This document shows, one piece after another, positions 46,219-54,911 of a DNA stretch of 64,000 nucleotides. Within the stretch, counting starts at the first letter, position 1, and each line of letters begins with the position of its first letter. The notes beneath the pieces were generated by a model that saw only the letters and a list, made by a program, of their open reading frames with translations, had not been told where the DNA came from and made no database searches. The stretch is taken from positions 17,775,869 to 17,839,868 of the forward strand of contig JAKZAP010000009.1 in assembly GCA_023053575.1 (NCBI GenBank). Direction: 5' to 3'. Made by a program: the position numbers and the translations under genes. Source of the DNA: Branchinecta lynchi (lineage: Eukaryota > Arthropoda > Branchiopoda > Anostraca > Branchinectidae).

Positions 46219-46496
46219 GAGCCTCGTTTTTGTTGCATGCTGCAGGTCCACTTCTCGGCCGATTCCGGGCTGATTCCTTCTACATCCGTTTTTGCACTGC
46301 AGCGCTTCCGAGGAAGACGGCAGCGCGTCTCGAGAACCACGGACTTGCTCACCGACCAAGTCCGTGCTTCCCTGCAAGATGCTGCAGCGCTGCCGCTTCA
46401 ACCAAGAGAAAGTGAATCCAAAAAAGCATATTGTGCAAAAGCAAAGAAGTGCTGCAGCAGCGATGCGGCAGCGCGACTGCAACAAAAACGAGGCTC
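46219..46496 (+). mobile_element. GC-rich MITE, family N, copy 2 with perfect 19-bp ends
   Basis: GAGCCTCGTTTTTGTTGCA and TGCAACAAAAACGAGGCTC are exact inverted repeats. The body matches copy 1 (CTGCAGGTCCACTTCTCGGC, CCGAGGAAGACGGCAGCGC, CCGACCAAGTCCGTGCTTCC). No clear TSD is visible. It lies just upstream of the tRNA-Pro relic and the 47001 exon. Confidence 0.7.
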
Positions 46497-46808
46497 AGAC
46501 CAAATATTTTAATCACACACTGGTTGCTGGACCACGGTATAATACGGTAAATAATGGGAAGAGAAAAACTGAATCAAAACCGTGTATACAAAGAAACTGG
46601 TATTTCATCAACATACAACAGCATTTCGATATCGCGTTTCTCTTTTACGCTATTCTGGTCGCATGCGAAATACTTTTAGTAGAAAAACGAACCCTTTTAT
46701 TTATCAAATTTCTTCTGTGCTTTTCACTTCCAAGTTCCAAGTATTCTCCCATTAAGCATGTACCAGCTGTCTCTGAAGCATGCATCCGAAAAAGGCAAAA
46801 GGTTTCAT

Positions 46809-46860
46809 GGGCCTGACCGGGATTTGAACCCGGGACCTCTCGCACCCGAAGCGAGAATCA
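46809..46860 (-). pseudogene. tRNA-Pro (CGG) 3' part, 5' half missing
   Basis: On the minus strand the sequence reads ATGATTCTCGCTTCGGGTGC, then GAGAGGTCCCGGG, TTCAAATCCCGGTCAGGCCC. The anticodon arm (TTCTCGC TTCGGGT GCGAGA, CGG anticodon) and T arm (CCGGG/TTCAAAT/CCCGG) are intact and match eukaryotic tRNA-Pro. Upstream of the anticodon arm the sequence becomes unrelated AT-rich DNA, so the acceptor 5' strand and D arm are absent and no functional tRNA can form. It may be a processed tRNA fragment or a SINE relic. Confidence 0.65.
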
Positions 46861-47000
46861 TACTTAAATAATCAAAATTCAGTTACTCTCAGGGTAAATT
46901 TAAAGTAGTTTTCGAAGATACCTGAAAGTATTGCTTTGTCCCTCCCTCAAATTGCGCCTTTAGCCTAGTGTTTTGTGTTAATTAGCGCGATGTGTTTTAG

Positions 47001-47191
47001 GAGTTCACGACTTGGGAGCTACCTAGCCTCGAATTCATCAACTTCTTTCTCGCTCTCACCTGGATGGCAGTGCGAGTAGCCCACGTCTACTGGGCTATGA
47101 GCAAGCCGCTCGGAATAATTTTCACAGTTCATCTAATGGCAAATGTCATCCATGCCTTAATCAGCCACTGTGGAATCTCGATACTGTACAG
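47001..47191 (+). CDS. tinc: Internal exon of the tincar-like gene, two membrane segments
   Basis: The acceptor is GATGTGTTTTAG at 46989-47000 and the donor is CAG/GTAAGC at 47192. The exon holds 63 codons plus two bases (phase 2). The peptide reads EFTTWELPSLEF, then a hydrophobic segment INFFLALTWMAVRVAHVYW, a short loop AMSKPLG, then a second segment IIFTVHLMANVIHALISHCG ending ISILYR. The pattern of two helices with a short N/S-K-x-LG loop and a final VLYK/ILYR fits the tincar family as I remember it. A second AG at 47025-47026 could shorten the 5' end. It joins in frame to the exon at 52060 (AG plus G, Arg). The donor overlaps the target duplication of a MITE inserted at 47198-47386. Confidence 0.72.
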
Positions 47192-47197
47192 GTAAGC

Positions 47198-47386
47198 AGG
47201 CATTCCTGGTAAATCCAGGTAAATGGTAAGTCCATTCCTGGTAAATCCAGGAATTTATTTCGGGGGGGGGGGGGGTTTGCCTGTGGGTCGGACATAAAAG
47301 ACATAGATCAGAGGGAAAAGCCTATAAAAATGACGATTTTTGCATGTTTCGGGGGGGGGGATCCCCCCCCCCTGGATACGGCCTTG
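47198..47386 (-). mobile_element. Poly-G MITE, family B, copy 3, inserted at a splice donor
   Basis: It is reversed relative to the other copies: CCAGGAATTTATTTCGGGG on the left, CCTGGATACGGCCTTG on the right. The left end is disturbed by a local duplication of CATTCCTGGTAAATCCAGG. The flanking 9-bp repeat CAGGTAAGC lies at 47189-47197 and 47387-47395; its left copy is the exon end and donor of the 47001 exon. Confidence 0.75.
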
Positions 47387-47397
47387 CAGGTAAGCTA

Positions 47398-47620
47398 TAG
47401 TTCCTTCAGCCCAAGCTGACTGCGAATCATGTTTGATATAATGCAAAACGGATACCCCTAGCTGAATTTTATTAGAGCTATATTTCGGGCTTTCTTTGCA
47501 AGGGTCCTCTTCAGGCGCTCAAGTTGGAAAAACGAACTTGTGGGAAAATAGTGCAAGAAGGGTCGAAATATAGCTCTAATAAAAATCAGGTGACGTATCC
47601 GTTTTCCACTATCAAAAGTG
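47398..47620 (-). mobile_element. Foldback element, family A, second subfamily
   Basis: The tail CTTCAGCCCAAGCTGACTGC is at the left, followed by an arm with AAACGGATACCCCTAGCTGA and ATTTCGGGCTTTCTTTGC, then the return arm GTGCAAGAAGGGTCG...GGTGACGTATCCGTTTTCCA. It lies directly downstream of the poly-G MITE at 47198-47386, in the intron after the 47001 exon. Confidence 0.55.
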
Positions 47621-47717
47621 TATGTATAGTAGTGGTGTGTTACTTTGGATAGCTTTAATTTAAAGGGCGCAGAAGCATAAGAGGAAATTCAAACTTAGTA
47701 ATGTTTGAATAGCAAAC

Positions 47718-48240
47718 ATGATAATTTTGCTCAAGTCAAAAGTCAAACTAAAGCCCCCACTATTTTTTTTTCTTCATTGCCTCTTTTTTGCTTAGTCACT
47801 TCTGCACATTCTTACGAAAAAGTTTAGCGTCCGATGTATTTTGGCATCTTGCATTACATTAAAAATGTCCCCGGCTGGATGTCCCGGCTCTCGGTGTACA
47901 CCCTTTCCCGAAACGGCGGCAACAGGCACTTGATATACACCAGCATCGAGAATGAGCAACCCCTCGACTGCAGATGAAACCAAAATAGTATTTTAGTCAA
48001 AAGTTAAATTAAAGCCCAACATTATTTGTTTAACCATTGTCTCATCTTCGCTTGGACACTTCTGCACATTATTACGAAAAATGTATAGCGTCCAAAGTAT
48101 TTCTATATTCTTGCGTCACTACATTAAAAAAAAACTGCAGGCAAGGGGCTGTATGCTCCCCGGCTCTCGATGTACTCCCTTTTCGGGGACGGCGGACACC
48201 AGCATCAAGATTGAGCAACCCCTCGACTGCAGATGAAAAA
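47718..48240 (+). repeat. Tandem duplication of a 265-bp block containing a MITE end
   Basis: Unit 1 (47718-47980) and unit 2 (47993-48240) share AGTCAAA.GT.AAA.TAAAGC, CACTTCTGCACATT.TTACGA, GTGTACACC or GATGTACTCC, and GAGCAACCCCTCGACTGCAG. The GCAACCCCTCG end also occurs near 25430 and 7780, so a GCACCGG-type MITE is part of the block. Confidence 0.55.
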
Positions 48241-48383
48241 GAAGAATCTGATTTCCCTGTGTACGTCAAAAGGAAGCTAAAAGACTTGGCTCTCAGTAGA
48301 TACTTAGTTCTTAAATTTGTCATTCCCATTTGACAGTTTTGGAGACATAAATAAAACCACGCTAGTTCAAAATTTAGAGGAAT

Positions 48384-48406
48384 GTATATATATATATATA
48401 TATATA
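48384..48406. repeat. (TA)n microsatellite
   Basis: An uninterrupted TA run of about 11 units. Confidence 0.85.
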
Positions 48407-48886
48407 CGTGTATTTAAAAGCCAGTGGCCATATACACAATTACAAATACAAAAATAAACAAAAAAGAAAAACACTAACACTCAACACGTTCAAGTCAAAA
48501 AAGCATACCTCTGTTCTGCGCCCGGTACAAGGGATGATGGACCTCGTCACCACCAGACAGTACATGCGGTACTGGAGATTTGGAGACGTTCCAAGTTGCT
48601 CCTGTATACATTCTTGATTTTATTATTGTTATCAGTTTTATTTCCTTCGACAGATTGAGAGTAGAGGATACTTTCTTCTCGACCAACTAATTATCATATT
48701 ATGAATTGAATACTCGTATGCCCAAATCCCAGATTGTCTGGAGAAGAGCATACTCTCTTCGTTGACCAACTAATTATCATATTATGAACTGAATACTCAT
48801 ATGCTCAAATCCAAATTGCCTGAATTTGGAAGTAAAATAGTATTATTATATTATTGTATATGCGGTAATGCGTATACTGTAATGCG

Positions 48887-49312
48887 GTAAGTTTAGCTAA
48901 GTTCAAAGACCGACTAAAGAAACATTTCTTGACAGATCACCATTGATAAAAATTATACTCCGTTTGTTTAGTTGATTGGTTGATTTTGGTACGACGGCAT
49001 GGTTCAACACTTACTGTTTCTTGTTGTTGTTTTTTTTTCTTTGCTTTCTTCCTTCGTTTCTTTTTGTTCTCCTCTTTCAGTTTTGTTCTCTTTTTTGAAA
49101 AAGTATGTGAAAATTAATGTAAACTGAAGGGTTTTCTTTTACTGCCCCCACAGGCCCATTCGGGCTTTCCTGCAGTCAGAAGTATCAGGTACATGTATAA
49201 AGTATGTTAAGAGGGTTAAAAAAGGTGTGTTCATGTAGTTTAGCATGTAAAAGTTGGTTTGTATAATAAAGAGTATTAAACTAAAACTAAACTAAACTAA
49301 AAATTGATTGTT
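48887..49312 (+). mobile_element. 5'-truncated LINE: last ORF2 codons, 3' UTR and AAACT-type tail
   Basis: The first 60 bases encode VSLAKFKDRLKKHFLTDHH and a TGA at 48944. An xxFKxRLKxHFL ending is the usual C-terminus of CR1/Jockey-like reverse transcriptases. The UTR has a pyrimidine-rich stretch, then CCCCCACAGGCCCATTCGGG, and ends in repeated AAACT units (ACTAAAACTAAACTAAACT). A second copy lies at 50961-51335. Only the end of the ORF survives. Confidence 0.65.
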
Positions 49313-49350
49313 AATTATGTTGTATTACTATTATTAATCTGTCGTGTTTA

Positions 49351-49658
49351 TTCCCGATGAAAAATTTATCTCAAAATAGTACTCTGAAGTAGTACTAAAA
49401 GTAGCATGTAGTACTAACGATTGCTACTATATGCTTCTACTTTAAGGCTACCGTGCTACTGCATACTATTATATGCTACTATTAACAATACTGGATGCTA
49501 CTATGGCAAGACAGGATGCTACTGGACACTACTACATAAGATTGGACCAGTCTGAGGCACGTTAAATGATAGTATTCTTTGCTATTACATAGTATTACAT
49601 GCAACGTTTTCGTACTACTACCATACTACTACGTAGGCTAAAAAATTTTCATCGGGAA
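49351..49658 (+). mobile_element. MITE, family O (TTCCCGATGAAAAATTT ends), full copy
   Basis: TTCCCGATGAAAAATTT opens and AAATTTTCATCGGGAA closes it. The body is full of GTAGTACT, GCTACTATA and GGATGCTACT motifs. A second copy with a decayed left end is at about 25499-25797. Confidence 0.65.
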
Positions 49659-50184
49659 ACTTACGTTATTCCCAGCAGCAGACTAACAAAAATAAATCGA
49701 GCGGCGGGACCTGAACTTGAATTGTAACCACTTCAGAAGTCAAACACCTTAACCGGGACAGTGTAACTAACATTACTATCTTACATGATTTGGGTGTCAC
49801 CCATTACGTCTGTTTAACTTGCTGGCTGACAGCCTTTACCATGAAACCACACTACCGCTTTAACAGCGTGAGCTCCCATACCGACTATTAATTAATTTGC
49901 TAATTATGTCTATTAGTGTTTACACCTTTGGTCACACCATACCCTGGCACCTGTGTAGGGTTGTATAAGAGCCATAGAGATATGAAGATACTAAGAGAGG
50001 CCACTTCCCCTTGGTTCGTGCGTCCTGCCGCAGTGCGTTCCGTTCTTCACGTTCTGCCGCACTGCTTTCCGTTCTTCACGGCGGCACGACGTCTGTCCTA
50101 ATTTTCTTCTTCTTCCTTTCAGTACCAGGATTCAAAAAGCAACAAGGAAAAAAGAGCAAAATAGGTATTCGCCATGTCACAAGG

Positions 50185-50356
50185 CAAGGCCGTATCCAGG
50201 GGGGGGGGGGGTAGGGGGTTGCCCCCCCCCCCTCGAAACACACAAAATTAATGATTTTAATAGGGTTTTCCAACTGATCTGTGTGTTTTTTGTACTTTTT
50301 TGTCCGACCAGCAGGCAACCCCCCCCCCCCGAAATAAATTCCTGGATACGGGCCTT
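50185..50356 (+). mobile_element. Poly-G MITE, family B, copy 4, 8-bp TSD
   Basis: Ends are CAAGGCCGTATCCAGG and CCTGGATACGGGCCTT. TCACAAGG flanks it at 50177-50184 and 50357-50364. It lies in the intron between the 47001 and 52060 exons. Confidence 0.75.
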
Positions 50357-50960
50357 TCACAAGGTGTAAAAAGGACCACTCAAATTGATACTTCTTGACG
50401 GAGAGTATAATGTATTTATTATGTTTAATTTTTAATAAATATTTAATAAATAATATTATAAACAAAAAATATTTATAATATAAAAATATTTAATAAAGAT
50501 GTTTATTCCTGAAAATAATCGAGAAAATAAGCGGATGGATTCTGTGTCTTCGATGCTCCAATGTTTGCAGTTAACATTCTTCAATACCATGAGTACAAAA
50601 GACACCGCTTTTTCCTTCCCGGCTTCGATCTTGAAGCAGTGACAACCTCTTGGATTTTAAAAGTATCTATGGGTGTAATTTGCGCAGACATTTGATTGCT
50701 CTTATTTCCATTTATGGATGTGTCTTTGTTCTGCTCGTATACAAATTGATAGTTATTAAATCGTTTTAATTGTTTTCAGTGCATTCTTGACTGGTATAGA
50801 ATCCGTACTAGAATCCCCAGTCGGGTTCGGGATCAAAGTCAATCCCCATTCATCGAAACTGCTCAGCTTCCTGTGTGAATCGAACATAAAATGAGGGTGT
50901 GGAAAAATGTGTAATAAAATAAAAATGTAATAGAAGTAAAAAAGCTACCTACCGAACGAG

Positions 50961-51335
50961 GTGAAAGTTGCTCGACCTTATCAGACCACCATTTATAGAG
51001 TAAAAGTTTACTTCATTTGTTTCGTTGATTGGTTGATTTTGGTACGACTGCATGGTTTTCCACTTATTGTTGGTTGTTTTTATCTTTGCTTTCTTCCTTC
51101 ATTTTTTTGTTCTTCCTCTTTCAGTTTTCTTCTCTTTTTTGAAAAAGTATGTGAAAATAAATGTAAGGTGAAGTTTTGTTCTGTTGATTACCCCCACAGG
51201 CCCACCCGGGCTTTCCTGCAGTCAGAGGTATCAACTTACATGTGTAAAGGATGGTAAGAGGGTTATAAAAGGTGTGTTCATGTAGTTTAGCATATAGAAG
51301 TTCGTTTAGTATTAAACTAAACTAAAACTAAAGTC
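50961..51335 (+). mobile_element. Second copy of the AAACT-tailed LINE 3' end
   Basis: Closely similar over its whole length to 48925-49312. It starts at the last codons (reading SDHHL and a stop at about 50996), shares GATTGGTTGATTTTGGTACG, the pyrimidine stretch and the CACAGGCCCACCCGGGC block, and ends in ACTAAACTAAAACTAAAG. It lies in the intron between the 47001 and 52060 exons, 5'-truncated just inside the ORF. Confidence 0.6.
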
Positions 51336-51469
51336 ATAACGAAGGGGCATAAGGCCTACGATTTTTTTACTATTTAAAATATAAATTGGTGCAAGACCGT
51401 TCGCTTTTAACGTCTCGTTTTCCGCGTTTTGTAGTCATTAGGTTTGCGGTTCACAGGGAATAGTGGTAG

Positions 51470-51690
51470 TCTCCACTGGCTATACTCTTAATGGCTAACT
51501 CTCCTTGTCGATGCAAACTCGCCAGATACCTAGCGGAACAGCCGGAAGCGGGTATGACGTCTGCTCCCAAAGATTGCCGTGATTGGTTGACTCAGGATTT
51601 GAATTTTTTAGTTTGAGTCGTTAGTGAGACGTTTTCTCGTTCTTCGTGAGGATCATTGGCGTGCTTTGGACTTAGTCAGATAGAGTATCG
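51470..51690 (-). repeat. Family G repeat, copy 4 (reverse)
   Basis: The reverse complement matches the other copies: CTCTCCTTGTCGATGC, CAGATACCTAGCGGAACAGC, AAAGATTGCCGTGATTGG and TTTGAGTCGTTAGTGAGAC. It lies in the tincar-like intron, upstream of MITE B copy 5. Confidence 0.5.
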
Positions 51691-51796
51691 TAAGCTGTCG
51701 GAAGCCGTCGTAACCTCCATTTTTTAATTTTCATCCAATGAGAGCGCGCCGGGTCTGGATGGGCACGGTTACGACGGACTTGCGATTATCAGTGGA

Positions 51797-52000
51797 CAAG
51801 GCCGTATCCAGGGGGGGGGGTTAAGGGGTTGCCCCCCCCCCTCCCCCGAAACACACAAAAGTAATGATTTTTATAGGTTTTCCCCTCTGGTCTATGTGTT
51901 TTTTGTACTTTTTTGTCCGACCAGCAGGCAATACCCCCCCCCCCCCGAAAGGCACCCCCCCCCCCCCCCCCCTCCCGAAATAAATTCCTGGATACGGGCC
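51797..52000 (+). mobile_element. Poly-G MITE, family B, copy 5, 8-bp TSD, just upstream of an exon
   Basis: Ends are CAAGGCCGTATCCAGG and CCTGGATACGGGCC, with two long C runs (the internal GAAAGGCACCCCCC stretch is duplicated relative to other copies). TCAGTGGA flanks it at 51789-51796 and 52001-52008. The element ends 59 bp before the exon at 52060, leaving the pyrimidine tract intact. Confidence 0.75.
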
Positions 52001-52059
52001 TCAGTGGAGTTCTCGCTTACCTTATTTACCGTGTACCAATTTCTTCGTCTTCTTCCTAG

Positions 52060-52300
52060 GATTCACGTCAGTTATACTGGAAACAAAAAGATCTCTGGTA
52101 TGCACGATGAACCGTTCTTACTAGATTCCTGGACCACAGTTATGCTCTATTCCATAACTGTTTTAGTGGTCCAGGGATCGCAAAGCATCCTGGCAATGTA
52201 CGGTCTTCAGCGACTTTCTGCATATGTGGGGCAAATTCGGAGGAAGCATTTGATTCGATTGGCCAATCCCAGGTCGAGCCTGTGGTCCTACTTCCCCCAG
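52060..52300 (+). CDS. tinc: Internal exon of the tincar-like gene, one membrane segment
   Basis: A strong pyrimidine tract and acceptor (TTCTTCGTCTTCTTCCTAG) precede the exon; the donor CCCCCAG/GTTAGT is at 52301. The 241 bases complete the Arg codon begun at 47191 and then give exactly 80 codons (phase 0). The peptide reads IHVSYTGNKKISGMHDEPF, then a hydrophobic segment SWTTVMLYSITVLVVQGSQS, ILAMYGLQRLSAY, and a basic cytoplasmic-looking stretch VGQIRRKHLIRLANPRSSLW ending SYFPQ. Its place after the ILYR exon and the single helix followed by a basic loop fit tincar. No following exon was found in the remaining 11.7 kb, so the gene probably extends past the window. Confidence 0.72.
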
Positions 52301-52544
52301 GTTAGTTATTTTTGGTTTTAAAGCTATGGTAGTAGAGAACCCAGGGTTGGTCACCAGGGTTTGGGTTACTCAGGGTTAGTTTGGGTTACATTGCATTGGG
52401 TTACTTTGAAATACTTTTGGGTTACTTTCCAGGGTGTACGAAGTTACTTTTGGTGACCAAGCCTGGTAGATAACTGTCTCGTTGTTCTTACAGCGAACCC
52501 GATTTCCTGCAACCTCTCAGTTTTAATTTATAGTTTGCTTAGCG

Positions 52545-52600
52545 CGCCGAACTCACAAGCGAAGGGTCGCTAGTTCGAGTCTCGGTGGCCTCGACCATTG
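52545..52600 (+). mobile_element. Weak tRNA-like (B-box) SINE fragment
   Basis: GGTCGCTAGTTCGAGTCTCG with flanking GGCC resembles a T arm. No A box or cloverleaf is supported. It lies downstream of the last tincar-like exon. Confidence 0.3.
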
Positions 52601-52775
52601 GCTTAAGGAGTTTTTCTTTTCTTTTTCCCAGTTTTGAGGCATCTGATGACGGCATTTTCTTAAAGATAGGGTCTACGGTCACAATCAGACATGATTGCAG
52701 TCTTCAAAATCCCTGTTTGAATAATAACTAATTGCGAACAAGAAAGTTAGCCTACTAACAACGAAAGAGTTACAC

Positions 52776-52985
52776 TGAAAGAAGTAGAAAACCGTGATTT
52801 TCAGGGTTTATTCTTGATCAGCTATTTATCCCTCCAGGATGATGTGCGAGGGATAAATATAAATTCGGATATTTATCCCTCGCACATCATGGGATAATTA
52901 GCTGATCAAGGATAAACCCCGAAAATCACGGTTTTCTATTTCTTTCGTAATGAATTGTCATCTTGGCTTCAAACCTTATATGAGT
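52776..52985 (+). mobile_element. Foldback element, family I, copy 2 (short)
   Basis: The arms GAAAGAAGTAGAAAACCGTG...TGATGTGCGAGGGATAAAT and ATTTATCCCTCGCACATCAT...CACGGTTTTCTATTTCTTTC fold on each other with almost no loop. Both copies are next to a CTTGGCTTCAAACCTTATAT block (read in opposite directions), so the unit extends beyond the arms. Confidence 0.55.
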
Positions 52986-52992
52986 TACACTG

Positions 52993-53238
52993 ATTATCAC
53001 GCTTGCCACGTTTGCTCTCTTTACGCAATTTAGTAGGCTCCCGGTCATTGTTTCCGAGAAGCTTATTTTATCCGCAGACTTGTTATGCAAATTTTCCCGT
53101 CCCAGGCAAGGGACATGGAAAGAGTCTAAAAACAGCCGAAGCTTTGTGTAATTTTCTGTAAGCATGACCAAGTTTTAAAGTAGTCAACTATGTAAGAACA
53201 TCTTAGCAGGAACACTGTGTAGTGCGAGATGTCCTTTA
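52993..53238 (+). mobile_element. Family F repeat (ends in GTCCTTTAA), copy 3
   Basis: Copies at 28033-28268, 40058-40268 and here share GGCTCCCGRTCAT, TTATGCAARTTTT, an AGCCGAAGC block and the end GTGCGAGATGTCCTTTA. The end resembles that of family E, but the bodies differ. The family F copy at 28033 directly abuts MITE C copy 1. Confidence 0.5.
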
Positions 53239-53756
53239 AATGAAAAGCTGTGTTGGAGCAAAAGCTGAGATATTGAGGGCAAGGGAAAGTAGAAGTAGAA
53301 GACATTAGGGTCATGCGAGCTTAGGAATGTATTGATCAGGATGGGGAAGAAAATTAACAAGTCATCAACAGCTGGAGAAGTATTTGCGTTGCTTAAAAGT
53401 CCGTGTCTTGGGTTCAAGTGCATCCCATCACAATTGAGTCATTGACACTGTATAATTGTAATTGGAAGCCAAAGTGCATCTTGAATATTAAAGTAGTGTC
53501 ATTTCGTCAGGGGTCGCTAACTTCTGAAATTAGAAGAATCGCCCTCCCGCTTGTCGCTACTTCGAGGGTTTAAGAGTGCGAATTCGACTTTTTCTTTAGT
53601 CCAGAAGGAAACAAATAAATAATAATATTTTTCCGGGCATTTCCAATTATTGTTTCATTGTCAATACGTGTCAATACCAAAACTAAATGTCTCTTCAGTT
53701 GAAATGTCCAACTCAAAACACACAAGACAGAGTTAAAATTAACGAATAAATTAAAG

Positions 53757-53883
53757 TATATTCAAACAATGTTTACAACGGATATACGTCTGCTACGATT
53801 CTTCATCAGCGATATTTCGGCCCTTCTTGGCAAGGGTCCTCGTCGTGAATATATGTTTCAAAGTCAGCTTGGGCTCAAAAAAT
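53757..53883 (+). mobile_element. Family A element with one arm only, 12-bp TSD
   Basis: AATAAATTAAAG flanks it at 53745-53756 and 53884-53895. It has the left end ATTCAAACAATGTTTACAAC, one core arm up to TTGGCAAGGGTCCTCGTC, then jumps to the tail GAATATATGTTTCAAAGTCA. The return arm is missing. With both ends and a TSD present, it may be an internal-deletion form. Confidence 0.65.
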
Positions 53884-53899
53884 AATAAATTAAAGATTA

Positions 53900-54534
53900 A
53901 CCAGGTAGACAATAATTAATAAAGTGATACGGTAAGAGTGGTTGGACAACGTCGTGGACTAATAATGTTTATGACGAATAGGTGGTTTCTGGCCAAGTGT
54001 CATGAAGGAATAAAATAAAATCATGGGCCCTTGAGACAATAAACCAACTTTTACCTACTCCGTTAAGTTGTTTACTAATGTCATTTTTACTACTTTACCA
54101 ACATCAAGTTTTAGGTTTAGATGTTTTTGTTTTGTTCCTTTTTGTTTTTATAAAATACTCCGTATCTGTGCCCTGTGCTGGGTTTGACGGGTGAAACATA
54201 AAATCATTATTAATTTTGTTATCATTTGTTTTAGTATTTGTTTGTTAAATAAGAACGAGATTCAAATAGTATATAACTTTTTATTTTTATTTTTTTATTT
54301 TTTTACATGGGTCTTATGCTTGTTCTATCAGTGTCGTTAATGGCAGAAAAAACAAACAAATATTATTTCGTCCATCGTTTTAAAGAATAAACATAAGGAC
54401 ATATTTGCAGTTGTACCCTACTGTGGGATCAACACTGGAAATGGGAATTTGTTCTAAGCCTTTTGGATCTGTTAAGAAATGTTCCCACCAGTGAATTGAA
54501 TATCTCTGGGTTTCTTATCAGTTGTCTCTAAAGA
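53900..54534. other. No gene seen
   Basis: AT-rich with a T-rich run at 54270-54305. It is downstream of the last visible tincar-like exon and contains no recognisable continuation. Confidence 0.4.
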
Positions 54535-54760
54535 TGGTCGTCCTTTTGAAGTTTCCCATGGTGAGAATGGGTCACATTTTGTGGACGAGTAGGCGAGGGT
54601 TTGCCCACTTCCGGGCATTGGTCCTATGGTGTAAAAAAATGTAGAAGGCGTTGTTAAGTAGTGAACTGAAGGACAAAAGTGCTCGTCAGGTCGGGTTTGA
54701 ACCCACGACCTACTGTATACAATGCCAGTGCTCTCCCACTGAGCTACAGAGGGGCTTGTG
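54535..54760 (-). mobile_element. tRNA-derived SINE, tRNA-related head at 54681-54755
   Basis: On the minus strand the head reads GCCCCTCTGTAGCTCAGTGG, then GAGAGCACTGG, and later GTGGGTTCAAACCCGACC: a good pol III A box (54731-54746) and B box (54692-54703). The anticodon stem and acceptor stem pair poorly, so it is not a functional tRNA. The body begins GAGCACTTTTGTCCTTCAG, matching the body after the B boxes at 23191 and partly 15150. It is the most complete copy of the family here; the 3' end is not well defined. Confidence 0.62.
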
Positions 54761-54911
54761 AACATAATTCCCAAACTACTACGATAGTCAGATAGAAGCG
54801 GGCCATAGGTACAGCAGTTCACATCCCCATGTCACGGGATTAATTTCAAAAAAGGCATTATTATCATCCGACCAATCAAAAAGTGAAAAACCCATCGCCG
54901 ATAGTCGCCTT

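Noticed and set aside
46237..46816. Protein of 174 codons
   Set aside because: Its first part is the family N MITE and the rest is AT-rich intronic sequence; no motif or codon bias.
50076..50465. Minus-strand ORF of 129 codons
   Set aside because: Most of it is the poly-G MITE copy 4; similar frames appear in the other copies and are not conserved.
54681..54755. Functional tRNA-Thr (TGT)
   Set aside because: A and B boxes are good, but the acceptor and anticodon stems pair badly and the sequence continues into a SINE body.
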